64,000 nt of DNA from Excoecaria cochinchinensis (Eukaryota; Streptophyta; Magnoliopsida; Malpighiales; Euphorbiaceae): positions 1,948,001-2,012,000 of the forward strand of contig CANTUQ010000070.1 in assembly GCA_947683425.1 (NCBI GenBank). The letters are read 5' to 3'. The stretch's first letter is position 1, and every line of letters starts with the position of its first letter. Of the stretch, positions 12,015 to 23,184 are shown piece by piece. The position numbers and the translations under genes were made by a program. A model generated the notes under the pieces. The model was given only the letters and a program-made list of their open reading frames with translations, did no database searches and was not told the DNA's origin.

Positions 12015-13257
12015 TGCTATGATGTCAGGAATTACTTGGAAAATGGGACATTCCCAGAAGAAGCCACAGAGAAGGATCAGAAGCTAGTGCGCAAGCTGTC
12101 TACTCAGTTCATATGCATAGATGGGATGTTGTACAAGCGGCAAGCCGACGATATCCAATTAAGGTGCTTGGACGAAGAGGAGGCCAGGAGAGTAATGGAG
12201 GAGACCCATGCCGGGGTGTGTGGGGCCCCACATGAATGGTTTGATGCTAGCAAAGAAAATTATGAGACAGGGATTCTACTGGCTCACCATGGATACGGAC
12301 TGTTCGAAATACGTAAAGCAATGCCATTTGTGTCAGCAGTATGCCGATTTAAGGCACTTGTCGGTGTCAGAGCTACACAGTTTGACGTCGCCTTGGCCGT
12401 TTGCAGCATGGGGGATAGACATCATAGGAGAGATACATCCCACGGCCTCCAATGGACATAGGTTTATCATAGTTGCCATTGACTATTTTACCAAATGGGT
12501 AGAGGCTGAATCTTTTAAGAAGGTGGACGCTCGGGATATGGCCAAGTTCATTGAGAAGAACCTAATATGCAGATATGGTCTCCCTCATCATGTGGTGTCT
12601 GACAATGGGGTCCAATTTATGGCGGAGACGAGGGGGTTACTTCGGAAGTACGGAATTGAGCATCATAAATATTCTCCATATCGCCCTCAAGCTAATGGGG
12701 CAGTGGAAGCCGCCAATAAGAACATCAAGAGAATCCTGGCCAAAATGGTGCAAAACTATAAGGATTGGGCGGAAAAGTTACCATTTGCCCTTTGGGGTTA
12801 TAGGATGGCTGTCAGAACTTCTATAGGGGCTACACCGTATTCTCTGGTGTATGGGACAGAAGCGGTATTACCAGTTGAAATAGAGCTTAGATCATTAAGG
12901 GTGATTATGGAGGCCCAAACTCCAGAAACTGAGTGGGCGCAACAGCGATTGCAACACCTAAACATGTTGGATGAGGGCAGGCTGAGGGCCTATTACCATA
13001 ACCAAATCTACCAGAAGAGGCTTGCCAGGTCGTTTGGGAAGAAGGTTAGGAAGCATCCTTTGAAGGAAGGAGATTTGGTCTTTAAGCAAATGAGACCAGG
13101 TGCGCCAGATATCAGGGGTAAATTCAGACCGACGTGGGAAGGACCTTTCATCCTTAAAAAGCTGTTGTCGAAAGGAGCAGCAATTTTATCAAATAGCGAT
13201 GGCAATGAGTTCAGAGAGCCAGTCAACATTGATAGACTCAAAAGGTTCCACGGCTAA
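12015..13257 (+). pseudogene. Integrase
   Basis: The HHCC zinc-binding N-terminus is split by a one-base insertion near 12222-12230. The upstream frame (12036 on) carries the first half, and the second frame (12208-13257) carries CHLCQQY and the rest. The core has the expected acidic triad: D in WGIDIIGE (about 12415), D in VVSDNGVQF (about 12600) and E in ANGAVEAANK (about 12705). The C-terminal region with GKFRPTWEGPFILKK matches the usual integrase tail. It ends at TAA 13255-13257. It would insert element cDNA into the genome; this copy is disabled by the stop and frameshift. Confidence 0.92.
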
Positions 13258-13644
13258 AGACACGAAAGATCAAAAGAAGAGAATAAATGCCCCACGGGTC
13301 GAAAACCGGAAAAAAAAAAAGGCGGCCTTGCTAAAATTGGGCGCCCTGTCAGGGTGAAAACCGAAAAAAGGCATCCTGGGCAAAAATTAAGGGCCGAGAG
13401 ATAATGTTCAATCATGAAAACCTGAGAGGGCTGATTGATAACAGGAGTTTGACGCTTACAAGATCTATCCTAAGATTAATTATAGTTTGTGTTTTTGAGT
13501 TTTGTCAAATGGTCATGTGTACTGAAATCATATAGAAATATTCGCAAGATTGCAAATAAAAGATTCAGTTTTTCATGATTGTCTAGTTCTTTTACAAAAA
13601 GTAGAGATATGAAATGTCTGTTATAATCTAGATACTACTCTTCA
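13258..13644 (+). other. Post-integrase spacer
   Basis: Non-coding. It carries short A-rich repeats of the form GTGAAAACC followed by GGGCGC, with similar pieces again at about 14328-14400. I see no ORF or domain here. Confidence 0.5.
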
Positions 13645-15062
13645 CTAACTCCTCTCGTTCAGACGTTTAAGCCAGCTGGTTCTGTTGTCAGCTTCAGGAC
13701 TGGTCACCCAGTGCTTGTACTCAGGTGGGCTAGTGAAGTCAGAGTCTTCGACCCTTGGGATGATAGTGCTCAGGGGCAGCCGTGCCCAAACTTCAGTGAA
13801 GCCCATGATGAATGCTGAAGATAAGAGTCCTCCATAAAAACCCAATGGCTGAGCCACAACAATCTGACGCTCACCAAATTGGCGAGCGCAGCGGGATGTG
13901 ATATAAAATGACACCCTGTGGAGTCCGCATAACGGAACGCATCCTGAACGCCCATCTTGAGTTACGTAATCAATGCGTATCCAAGGACTCATGAAGCTGA
14001 TGTCGCTATCTGCCAGTGTGGCCATCCATATAAAGCCCGCATGGGGAGAGTCGAACTGATAAGTCCTCCGTCTGTGGAAGAAGTGTGCCAGTGAATATGT
14101 CTCAATCACCCGAGGAGGGGGTTCTGTCAAAAGCTTTAGTTTCTCCTGCAGCCACACCTAAAAAAAATAAATAAATAAATAAATAAATAAATAAAAATAA
14201 ATAAATAAATAAATAAAAATAAATAAATAAAATAAAATAAAAATAAATATATATATATATAATAATAAAAATAAAAAAGGCCGCTGGAGTGAGTTGGGTT
14301 CATTTCAGGCAAAAATAAGGCATCGGGTTATGTGAAAATCCCTAATGGGACGCATTTCCCAATAAGAAAAGCTAGTGTGAAAACCCACAAGGGGCGCATT
14401 ACCTTTAAATAATGACTCAGATTACTTGAAGTAATAAGGGGCTCCCGGTCATGAAAGCAGTAGGATCAGAGTGCAGAGTATCTAGGCCGATGATCGTCTC
14501 AGCCAGAATGACAGGAAAGGGGGTCAGCCCACGATGGATGCCATCTACGATGTTGAACAGTCTGTAGTCACCAATTGCTTCATTCGAGGTCACTAATAGG
14601 TATCTGGATAGGCAGACCAACAAGACGATACTGGTCCGATAAGTGGGTACATCAGAAAAGTCGTTAAGTGCATCAAGTAAGGGCTCCAGAGAAAAAGTAT
14701 CCCGTCGGGGAACTAGCCGAGCTGTCTGAGGGGGAGGCAACCCCAGGGCGAAAGCCACATCCCTGAGCTGGTATGGTCCATGACTGGGGACACAGGGAAG
14801 AGTGCCGGGTGGAAGTCTAACATTAGAAATGGCGGCAAATTCCTCTGCTAAAGGACACAGTTCCTGATGAGTAAATCGAAAGACATGGAATCGGGGGTCC
14901 CAATAGCGAGCAGCGGCTGATAAGAGATCCCGATCCAAGTTGATCCTTCTCAAGAGTTTCAGACTAGAAAAGGGGGCCAAAGTGTCATTCCTCCACATTT
15001 TCGGGCAATCCAGTAGCCGGCGTGCAGTGTCAAGAATGGGTGCTGGCATCTTCAGACACCTG
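13645..15062 (-). pseudogene. Antisense two-exon ORF, plant-mobile-domain/DUF7745-like
   Basis: This lies on the strand opposite the retrotransposon genes. Exon A (15062 to 14426) reads in one frame with a run like ARYWDPRFHVFRFTHQELCP and LGLPPPQ. It ends CAA before a GT donor (14425-14424). Exon B (14157 to 13645) follows a T-rich tract ending TAG (acceptor 14159-14158). Joining them keeps phase and places Leu-Gln next to Val-Trp-Leu-Gln, the layout seen in plant mobile domain proteins. A further upstream exon is likely, since exon A itself follows a TTGTACAG acceptor and has no ATG at its start. The fold is often found in plant transposons. No in-frame stop is seen in the two exons, so it may still be functional; its role is unknown. 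Confidence 0.65.
14161..14275. repeat. AAAT microsatellite inside the antisense intron
   Basis: Runs of AAAT/AAATA form most of the intron (14158-14425) of the antisense ORF. Read on the minus strand, they supply the T-rich tract of its splice acceptor. Confidence 0.85.
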
Positions 15063-15067
15063 TACAA

Positions 15068-15769
15068 GGACCAGATAAGCGAGATTAGTAAAAGAAAAAA
15101 GATAAAATATCAATTCGGCCGTCTTAACAAAATAGACCACTCTTTCGAGCATCTTAGAGTCATGCATTTTCATTAGCATAACTAATTATCATTTATTACT
15201 ATTATTATTAGTATCTTGGCATGCGTAATTTATTTGCAGAAAAATATTCAATAAAAAGAGCCGACAACAAACAGCTAGTCTAAGGTAAGTATTCAGGGGG
15301 TAAGTAAATAAATATATGAAAAAAAAAGATTAAATTAAGTCTAGTAATAAAAATGGGTAGGTAGGTTGGCGGGAAAGTGAGGATTAATTGATGAGTTAAG
15401 AGGTAAAAGACAAAAGCGTTAATGGATAAAGAAGAAAAAATAGTAATGATAATAAATAAATAAGTGAAATAACAATAATGATATTAATAATAAAAAAAAA
15501 AGGAAGAAGAAGAAGAGAAAAAGGGGGTAGAGGAAGAATGGACGAAAACAAGAATGTGACCATCAATAAATGTTTTTGTTGTGATATTGTGAGAAGTCAA
15601 CTTTGGGTTTGATGGGTAATAAAGGAAAGGTAATAAAGTAGGTAAAAAGTGAAGTAAAGAAAAGATTTAAAGAGGAAAGTGGCGTGTGAGAGTAGTAAAA
15701 GAGGTCAGAATAAAGGACAAGAAAAGACAATGCAGAAAAAAAAAAATTTATTAGAAGAAAAGTTGTGTG
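15068..15769. other. Non-coding stretch upstream of antisense ORF
   Basis: AT- and purine-rich sequence with no convincing ORF. An additional 5' exon of the antisense ORF could lie here, but I cannot place it. Confidence 0.4.
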
Positions 15770-15930
15770 GCGTGGGTGTGGCTACGTGGCCACACCCACG
15801 CGCCCCTTGGCGAACCACGCGACCAAGGCAGTTTTGCTGCCCTTTGGTCGCGTGATGGGGGGCCCAACACGCGCCCCCCTCTTGGGTCGCGTGTTGGGCC
15901 ATTCCAAGCACCAGTTGGTGCTTTTTTATA
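15770..15930 (+). promoter_or_regulatory. Four consecutive GC-rich hairpins and TATA-like box between divergent ORFs
   Basis: Four stem-loops lie end to end. Stem 1 is 15770-15782 with 15789-15801 (13 bp, perfect). Stem 2 is 15816-15831 with 15837-15854 (2-base bulge). Stem 3 is 15861-15873 with 15888-15900 (13 bp, perfect). Stem 4 is 15906-15913 with 15916-15923 (8 bp, perfect). TTTTTTATAC (15922-15931) follows immediately. GC-rich palindromes ahead of a TATA box also mark the LTR promoters of this element. Downstream are a splice-donor-like CAAG/GTTAGT (16156/16157) and an acceptor TTTTCAG (17014-17020) directly before the sense ORF. An internal promoter is inferred from layout only. Confidence 0.45.
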
Positions 15931-16156
15931 CTTGCCTCGCGTGTCCCTCTTCTCCCAACTGAAGTTCAAAGCTTTTGTTTAATTCTTCCTTCTTCGTTTT
16001 AGTTTCATTGGATTAATTTTGCTTCGTATCCCCTTTGTTTGTGGTCCGTTTCGGATACTTTTTACGCCAAAACGGTCATATTCTCGCGATCTTCAAGTTG
16101 ATATAATTTATTCTATACTTTTCAACCGTTATTTTGGTGGGTATTTCGACTACAAG

Positions 16157-17020
16157 GTTAGTTTTTTTTGAGCTTCTCTACTTTATTTCATGAAGTTGTA
16201 TTTTATTTTTTAGCACGTGTAAAATAAGAAATTATGTATGCCGTTTCAGGACTAATTTACTATTTTCTTTAGTTTGTTTGTATCAAAAATAAATAATAAA
16301 ATGACAAGAGAATAAAACATATAAAAAAAATAATAATAATATATATAATAAAAATAATAATAACATGTAGGAGTTAGCAAATATTGTCTTATTCTTTGTC
16401 CTAGCATGAATGTTAATGAGTAGCGATTAAAAAAAAATAAATAATAAAAATAATAATAATAAAAAAAAACGAAAAAAACGAAAAAAAAAATATATAAGTA
16501 AAATAATAAGAGAAAAGTGCATACCTTTTTGTCTCCGGATGTGATAGATAGAAAAGTAGGGGAACATATAAGGCAGAAAAAAAAAGTGAGGTAGAAAGGC
16601 GTGTAATCGTGATAGAATCAACTAGCTTATATATAATTTTTGGCCATGTGTGCAAACGAGGAGTTCTTTTTTCAAGGCATAATAATTGTTTTATCCTTAT
16701 AGTTGACGACACTTCGTCTTTTTATGAAGGAATGGTACGTGAGTAATGTTGCATTGCTATGTGCTAAAACGCGTAGGTGTGCTAAAAAAAATAAAATATA
16801 TATATAATGATAATAGTAATAAAAAATATATATATATATATATATATAAATAATAAAAAAATAAAAAAAAATAAAAAAAATAAACATAATAAATAGATAA
16901 AAATAAAGTAATAATAAAAGTCATAATAATAAATATGGAGGGAAATAACGCGAAATAAAATAGTGAAATGATAGGTATGCTATTTTATCCCGCATGGATT
17001 GACATCCGATTTATTTTCAG
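16157..17020 (+). other. Putative leader intron of the sense extra ORF
   Basis: It begins GTTAGTTTTT after TACAAG and ends TTATTTTCAG; the next two bases lead into an ATG at 17022. The interior is AT-rich with AT and AAT microsatellites (about 16320-16350, 16430-16495, 16795-16950). No ORF is supported. The splice sites are predicted from consensus only. Confidence 0.45.
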
Positions 17021-17021
17021 G

Positions 17022-18848
17022 ATGCCTCGACAGCGCCATGTACGCCGGAGGCGAGATGCGCCCCAGCCGCCGACTGAGATGACGGACGCTCAGAGATAGC
17101 GCCTCGATACATTATCTCAGATACAGGTGGTACCCAGTAGATTCATGTCCCAGTCTCTTTTGGAGCAGGTTGGTTTGTGGGGGGAGGTGAGAAGCCTGAT
17201 AGAGGCTACAGGCTGGACGGCCTTTATGGGGAGATGTTATGCCACGTATCCGGGTATCACCAGGGAGGTGCTGGCCACTATTCAGTATGCTGGATATGAG
17301 AGGCCGGACGAGGAGCCAGGTACCATATCTTTTTGGGCTCTGGGCCGGTATTATGAGATGAGCAGATTGCGTTTCGCACAGGCGATGGAGCTCCCGACAG
17401 GGGAGTATGTTATAGTGCCAGACAGATCCGTTCCCACTCGCTGCTGGGAAGAGATTGCTGCACCGGGGGTTCCTTATCGCACTAGCCGTATGAAGAGCAC
17501 CCTATTGCGTTCGCAGGCTCTGAGATATATACAGAAGGTTTTGGCCAGCAGCTATTTCGGTCGGGCAAGGAGCCAGGGCTCCATAAATGCCGCCGAGATC
17601 TGGAGCTTATGGGCTATGAGGACTGGTAGGAGGATCAATATAGCTCATGAGATCATATCCACTTTGGTCAGAGTTGGGCGAGGGGCCACTGGGCCCATAC
17701 ATGTCGGCGGAGTGGTGACTAGGCTCTTGCTTCGTTTGGATCTCCACCCTGGTTCGTTTGGGGGGCATGCTGAGGGCAACATGGGTATTGATATGGCCGT
17801 CGCCGGGGCTATGGGCATGGTGGAGCCCATATCAGAGGGGTCAGATCAGTTTAGACTGCTCAGCGTGACAGAGACCAGGCGTCTATGTAACTTGGCTCCC
17901 CTTCCAGAGACTGCCGGTATGTCAGGAGATGCCCACGGGCAGCAGGATGACGACAGGGATCCCTGTACATTTCAGGGTGAGGAGGGCACAGACGAGGAGG
18001 ACCTCACGCATATCATCCACACTCCCCCTCCACAGCAGTTCCCATATGATAGTGGGGCCCACACAGCCTTCATGCCGCACGTCCATTACACTCAGCATGG
18101 CCACCAGGGGGCATCTACTTCCGCGGCCTCACCTCCATCGCAGTATAGGCCGCCTCATAGTCAGCCCACCTCAGAGCCGGCGTTCCAGGACATGTACAGG
18201 GATATGATGTCCGCATTCACCGCTATGGGGCAGCACCAGGATGAGAGTATCCATCTCCTGAGGCAGCAGATGATAGACGACCGTCAGCTCATGAGGCAGC
18301 AGATGATAGATGATCGTTAGTTCACGAGGCAACAGATGATAGACGATCGTCAGCTCATGAGGCAGGAGATGGCGGATGGGTTTGCAGAGGTAGGCAGACA
18401 GTTGGGTCAGATTCAGGGATCTATGTCCACTACTCTCGAGACCCATGCACAGAGATTTGAGGAGGCTTATCGGGAGATGGATGACTCGTTAGCTATCACT
18501 CGGCAGCGGATAGATGTTCTAGAGCAGACCACCGAGGGGGCATCCCGGGATGTGAGAGACCTACGGGACGATTTGGGGAGAGATCTTCCCACCATCCGGT
18601 CCGACCTGGGACACCACATTGACGGATACGCCGCTTCCCTCAAAGAATTGGCCTCCAGCTTTCAGGAGCTATCCTATACAGTGACGAGCATGGCCGCCCC
18701 TTTTATGGGCAGACAGACAGGGGTCAGATCCAGGGCATCCGACCCGTCATCTTCTAGGCAGCCCCCCGAGGATACCTCATACCAGCCTGTGCCTCCTCCG
18801 ACTCAGCCAGACGACCCTGACATGCCCACGGACTACCCTCCGTGGTAG
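17022..18848 (+). pseudogene. Athila ORF1-like extra ORF with two in-frame TAG stops
   Basis: A single reading frame runs from ATG 17022 to TAG 18846-18848, broken only by TAG at 17097-17099 and TAG at 18318-18320. The N-terminus is very basic (RQRHVRRRRD). The middle (about 17160-17900) resembles the Arabidopsis Athila ORF1 family (PF03078), with WTAFMGRCYATYPGITREVL and ISFWALGRYYEMSRLRFAQA. The C-terminal part is rich in Pro/Gln. It then has an 11-residue repeat (RQQMIDDRQLM, three copies) and a coiled-coil-like stretch. The second stop falls in a repeat copy where its neighbours read CAG, so it is a CAG-to-TAG change. The function of the family is unknown; the position after integrase recalls env-like ORFs, but I see no signal peptide or membrane segment. 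Confidence 0.75.
18261..18359 (+). repeat. Three 33-bp in-frame tandem repeats
   Basis: Units are 18261-18293, 18294-18326 and 18327-18359, each encoding RQQMIDDRQLM-like residues. Unit 2 has CAG to TAG (stop), CTC to TTC and ATG to ACG relative to its neighbours. A fourth, partial unit follows. Confidence 0.95.
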
Positions 18849-19235
18849 ATTTATTTCAGGGAGTTGACAGACATTATTATTTTTGTCGTGTGATGTACAA
18901 AAATGTTCTATGTATAGTAGAAACCCATGTTTACACTTATTTTTACAATTATTATATTCATATTGCTAAATGCATGAAAATGATGAAAAATGAAGACGAG
19001 AACGTAGAAAAAATAATAAAATAAAAATAACAACAAAATGATAAAAATAAATGAAGAATGAATAACGAAAAAAATGGAAAGGACATAAAAAGGAAATTAA
19101 TAACAACAATGGATGGGTCGTGCATGCATAAAAAAAAATAATAATAATAATAGTAAAATATTAATTTTGAAAAAAAATATATTAAAAAAAATTATTAAAA
19201 AAAAAATAATAAAAAAATAATAAATAATAATAATA

Positions 19236-19328
<93 letters not shown>

Positions 19329-19500
19329 GCTGATTTGTATATCAGCAGAACAGATTAATACAGATCAACTAAGATATCTCTTTTGAACATCCAGGCACGC
19401 GACGACGACGCCTAGAGGCCACTCAAATGAGTGATCGACTCGCCAACCAAGGAATGAAGTCTGTCATGACGCCACAAAAATCGGTTATATACCAATCCGG
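18849..19500. other. AT-rich spacer with AAT microsatellite
   Basis: Non-coding A-rich DNA with a long uninterrupted (AAT)n tract at about 19236-19328. Lysine/asparagine-coded short ORFs here are compositional. Confidence 0.8.
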
Positions 19501-19880
19501 CTGGAGCTAGACACCGCACAGGTTAGATGCTTCAACAAATACAAGGCTAGACACCGCACAGGTTAGATGCTTCAACAAATACCAAGGCTAGACACCGCAC
19601 AGGTTAGATGCCGACACGGCTGGAGCTAGACACCGCACAGGTTAGTTGCTTCAACGAATACCAAGGCTAGACACCGCACAGGTTAGATGCCGACACGGCT
19701 GGAGCTAGACACCGCACAGGTTAGATGCTTCAACGAATACCAGGCTAGATACCGCACAGGTTAGATGCCAATATGGCTGGAGCTAGACGCCACACAGGCT
19801 AGATGCTTCAACAAATTCAAGGCTAGACACCGCGCAGGTCAGATGCCGAAATAGGGAGGATTGGACACCGAACAGGAGGT
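19501..19880 (+). repeat. Minisatellite, about 39-bp units in a 79-bp dimer
   Basis: About ten copies of a core AGACACCGCACAGGTTAGATGC. Spacing alternates near 38 and 41 bp because two spacer types alternate (CGACACGGCTGGAGCT and TTCAACAAATACCAAGGCT), giving a 79-bp higher-order unit. The array decays at both ends. Minisatellites just upstream of the 3' LTR are known in Tat/Ogre elements and can seed genomic satellites. Confidence 0.92.
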
Positions 19881-19989
19881 GAGACATCGCACCGACTGGG
19901 TGGTCCTAATCGGAGCAAAAGACAGCTGCCTCAGGTACGCATCTCTTCTTCCTGTCCTTGAATTTTGGCTCACCTAGGCACTATGTTCC

Positions 19990-20006
19990 CCAAAACTGGG
20001 GGCAAC
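19990..20006 (+). other. Polypurine-tract region
   Basis: CCAAAACTGGGGGCAAC directly precedes the TG start of the 3' LTR. It is only partly purine but has the G-run and position expected of the plus-strand primer site of this lineage. Confidence 0.55.
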
Positions 20007-22910
20007 TGTAGACACCGGGTCCCGAGGCAGCTCAGACCGAGGTTACCCAGTGATGAAAATGGCAACCGATCTCGAGCAAAAGATTAAAAATGATGAATCC
20101 CTTGTCCAAAGCCTCTCTATTCTATTTTGTTTTTTTATTATTGTTTTTATTTTTATTTTATTCAGGTTTTTTTTGGGTTCCGTGCCGCGGGTCCGCGTGC
20201 GGAGCGACACGTGTCGCCCCGCGGTATCGCGCCCGCGAGGAGCACCGCGCGATGCGGGAAGCATCGCGTGAAGCTCCCCTACGCGCGCGGAGAGCACCAC
20301 GCGTGGTGCTCCCCTGAGTGCGCGAGGGACACCTCGCGTGGTGTCCCCCTTTCGCGCGAGGGAAGCACCGCGCGTGCTTCCCCTCGCGCGAGGGGGAGCA
20401 CTGCGCGTGCCTCCCCTTCGCGCGCAGGGGAGCACCGCGCGTGCTTCCCCTCGCGCGCAGGGAAGAACTGCGTGTACCTCCCCCACGCGTTGCCCCTTGG
20501 TGCGCGCAGTTCAACGCGCGCCTTGCCCTTTCCGCGAGGGCCTGCGCGCGTTGTACCGCCCAGCACGCGACTGCCTCCTTGGTGTGTCGCGTGCTGAAGG
20601 GCGCAACACGCGGTCTGGTACCAGGTTACTGTGACCCATCTCCTTCCTCCAGCGCGATTTTTGGTCCACTTTTAGCCGTTTTCAGGGGCATTTTGAGGAT
20701 TTTAAACCCATAAAAATGCCCTGAAAAACCTAAGTATAAAAGGGAAATCAAAAGAATTTTTGTGGGGGTTTTTTTTTTACGGTGAACACAGGAGAAAAAA
20801 CCCAGAAAATTTTGAGAGCAAAAAAAAGAAAGGTTTTCTAAAAAAGAGAAAAGATCATCTGAAAGCTAATCTGGAGTCCAAGAAATTAATTCTTGAGATT
20901 CGGATTTTCTTTTTCATCAATCACAGTTATTCAAAACACTTAAGCCATTTGTTTATCTGAAGTAAATCGACGGGAGATCATCAATTCTACACTTTTGCTG
21001 CAAATATAATATTTCTGAGGGTAAATATCTGAGCTAGATTTCATTTTCTATTTCTCTTTTATTCACATTTGTTTACTTGTTCCATTGTATATATTTCACC
21101 TCTACTCGTTTCTTCTGTTGTGCTATACACCGTATATTATCATATATTGTAGCTCCATATTGTATATTTTGATTGTCGTTTTTTTTGGTTGCTTGTTCAT
21201 TTTTTGTTGTTAATAATCCGTTTGTTTATCCTTAATATTTCTTATCCATGTTTGTTTATATTATTGTTATTGTATTATTATTATTATCATTATTATTATT
21301 ATTATTATTTTAAATTAATATAATATACATTACCATTGTCGTTTTACATTAATGTATTTATTATTATTATTATTATTATTGTAGCTTGTTAAACTTTGTT
21401 TTTGCATGTATTTTTATGGTTTTGGGCATTAGTATAGTATTTTCTTCCCTTTTCTTTTTCATGTGTACTGTTCATGCGCGGGTCATCACTCACTTTTCAT
21501 GCAATGCTTTTATCCTTTTATCTTCCTTAGTTCACATACAGCGTTTCCTTATCTGATTTCTCTTATTCATTTTTAATTTATTTAATTTATTTGTTAGCTA
21601 TTTATTTAATTGCTTAACTTATTTATTCATCTTTAATTAATTAATTGCTTAAATTTAATTGATTTAATTGGTTCTTCATATTTAAGTGACATAATTGATT
21701 GTACATGTTCAATTAATTTAATTGGCTGTTATATAATTTAAGATATTGTTTAATTGATTGTACCATTTGCTGAAATAATTATTTTATTTAATTAATGTAT
21801 TCAACTAGTTACTTATGTATGTTATTTACTATTGATTATCTACTTAATTAACTTATAATCATTTATGTGTTTGTATCTTATTATCGGTTTGATTTAATTT
21901 ACTAACATTTTATTTATTCCTTTTTTTCGCATCCAAAACTTATTTTTGTTTCACTTTGAGTGATATTTCTGAGCGGGCTGTTGGAGCAAGGAATTAAAGT
22001 CTCTCTCGTAATAACTTGGGTTTGCATTCCTTTACCATCACATTTATTTTGCTCTATTATTTCCATGTGTTGTATGTAAAAATGCGTTTCAAAAACTTGC
22101 CCGCATCACAATAAAATCACTTTATTCATAATAACTAAAATTGAGGATTTTTTATCAATAAAATGGACCAATGTCCTAAATTCTATTTAATAAAATCTCA
22201 CTGTCAAAATGAAGAACTAATTTTCATAAGATAGGGATCACTCATCCCGGTTTTTTTACAATAAATGTCTAAAAAATAATTCTCTATTCTTTTACTAATA
22301 AAATGGGAACCAATGCTCCCAAAATCCAACAAGCAATTCGATTTATGTATGTCATTTTTTGTGTGAGTGTTTCAAGTGCAAATGTATTTCCTTTCGGGCC
22401 CTTGTAATTAATTTTGGGGCAAATTATTTTATTTTTAGTGGGGTTGTATTCTGCCACTATTTCTCTTGTAATTGTGTGCTTGCGTGTTTACCGCTTTCTT
22501 TATTTACCTCATTTATCGCATTTATCGCTTTCATTTATTTTTTCTTTACGTGCTTTCATTGCGCCATTTAATTCTAATGCATCGATCGCGTGAGGAGAGG
22601 AGTGGAATTACGTTTCATTAAAAACTCGTTTATAAGACTTAATTTGACTCATTAATAAAAGTGTCCCGAACACCGTCTTTGGTTTAAGACCATCGAGGTT
22701 AGAGACCTCTCCTAAATTTTTGGGTGGCGACTCCAACACACCTCAAGGTGCCTTTAGGCGTTACTAGACTAGGTGGTTCCCCCCGATGTTCTATTTGGAG
22801 GGATGCACCGATAATGTCTCGTGGTGCCCATGATCCAAAAGACGCGACCGATCCCTCGAGTCCCGAAAGGAGGGCTCAAAGAGGGCCTTGCTGGTCCGGC
22901 GCGCGTCACA
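20007..22910 (+). repeat. 3' LTR of the giant element
   Basis: A 2,904-bp LTR from TGTAGACACCGGG to GCGCGTCACA, paired with 1-2845. It has six hairpin units (about 20292-20490), a TATA box at 20735-20742, and the ATT microsatellite at about 21275-21385. Confidence 0.95.
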
Positions 22911-23184
22911 GCGACCCCTGGATAAGGCTGAATTTAGAAAATGATTTAGGCGCCATTTCTTTGTATAGCTTTCTAAATGACCATTTCCTACCCTTATTTT
23001 CACAATCGCTTGTTAGCCCCTTGAACCTTTATTTCGGTATGCTAAATGCGTAACAGTTTTATTGTTACACACGTTAAAACTACCCCATTCGCTTAAAATG
23101 ATTTTGACTTCCCCTTAGAATAATGGCCGCTCTAGTATGGATGGATGTGCATTACGATATTCTTTCGGACCATCAAAAGTCGGC

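Larger units (their letters stand above)
1..22910 (+). mobile_element. Giant Tat/Ogre-type Ty3/gypsy LTR retrotransposon, left end cut by window edge
   Basis: The stretches 1-2845 and 20099-22910 are near-identical direct repeats that bracket gag, protease, reverse transcriptase, RNase H, a second RNase H and integrase in gypsy order. The 3' LTR starts TGTAGACACC at 20007, so about 92 bases of the 5' LTR lie outside the window. Total length is near 23 kb, or near 20 kb without the solo LTR nested at 5914-9003. The second RNase H after RT-RH, the great length, extra ORFs between integrase and the 3' LTR, and a minisatellite before the 3' LTR are traits of the plant Tat/Ogre lineage. Several stops and frameshifts make this copy defective. 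The candidate right target duplication is GCGAC (22911-22915); its partner is off-window. Confidence 0.95.
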
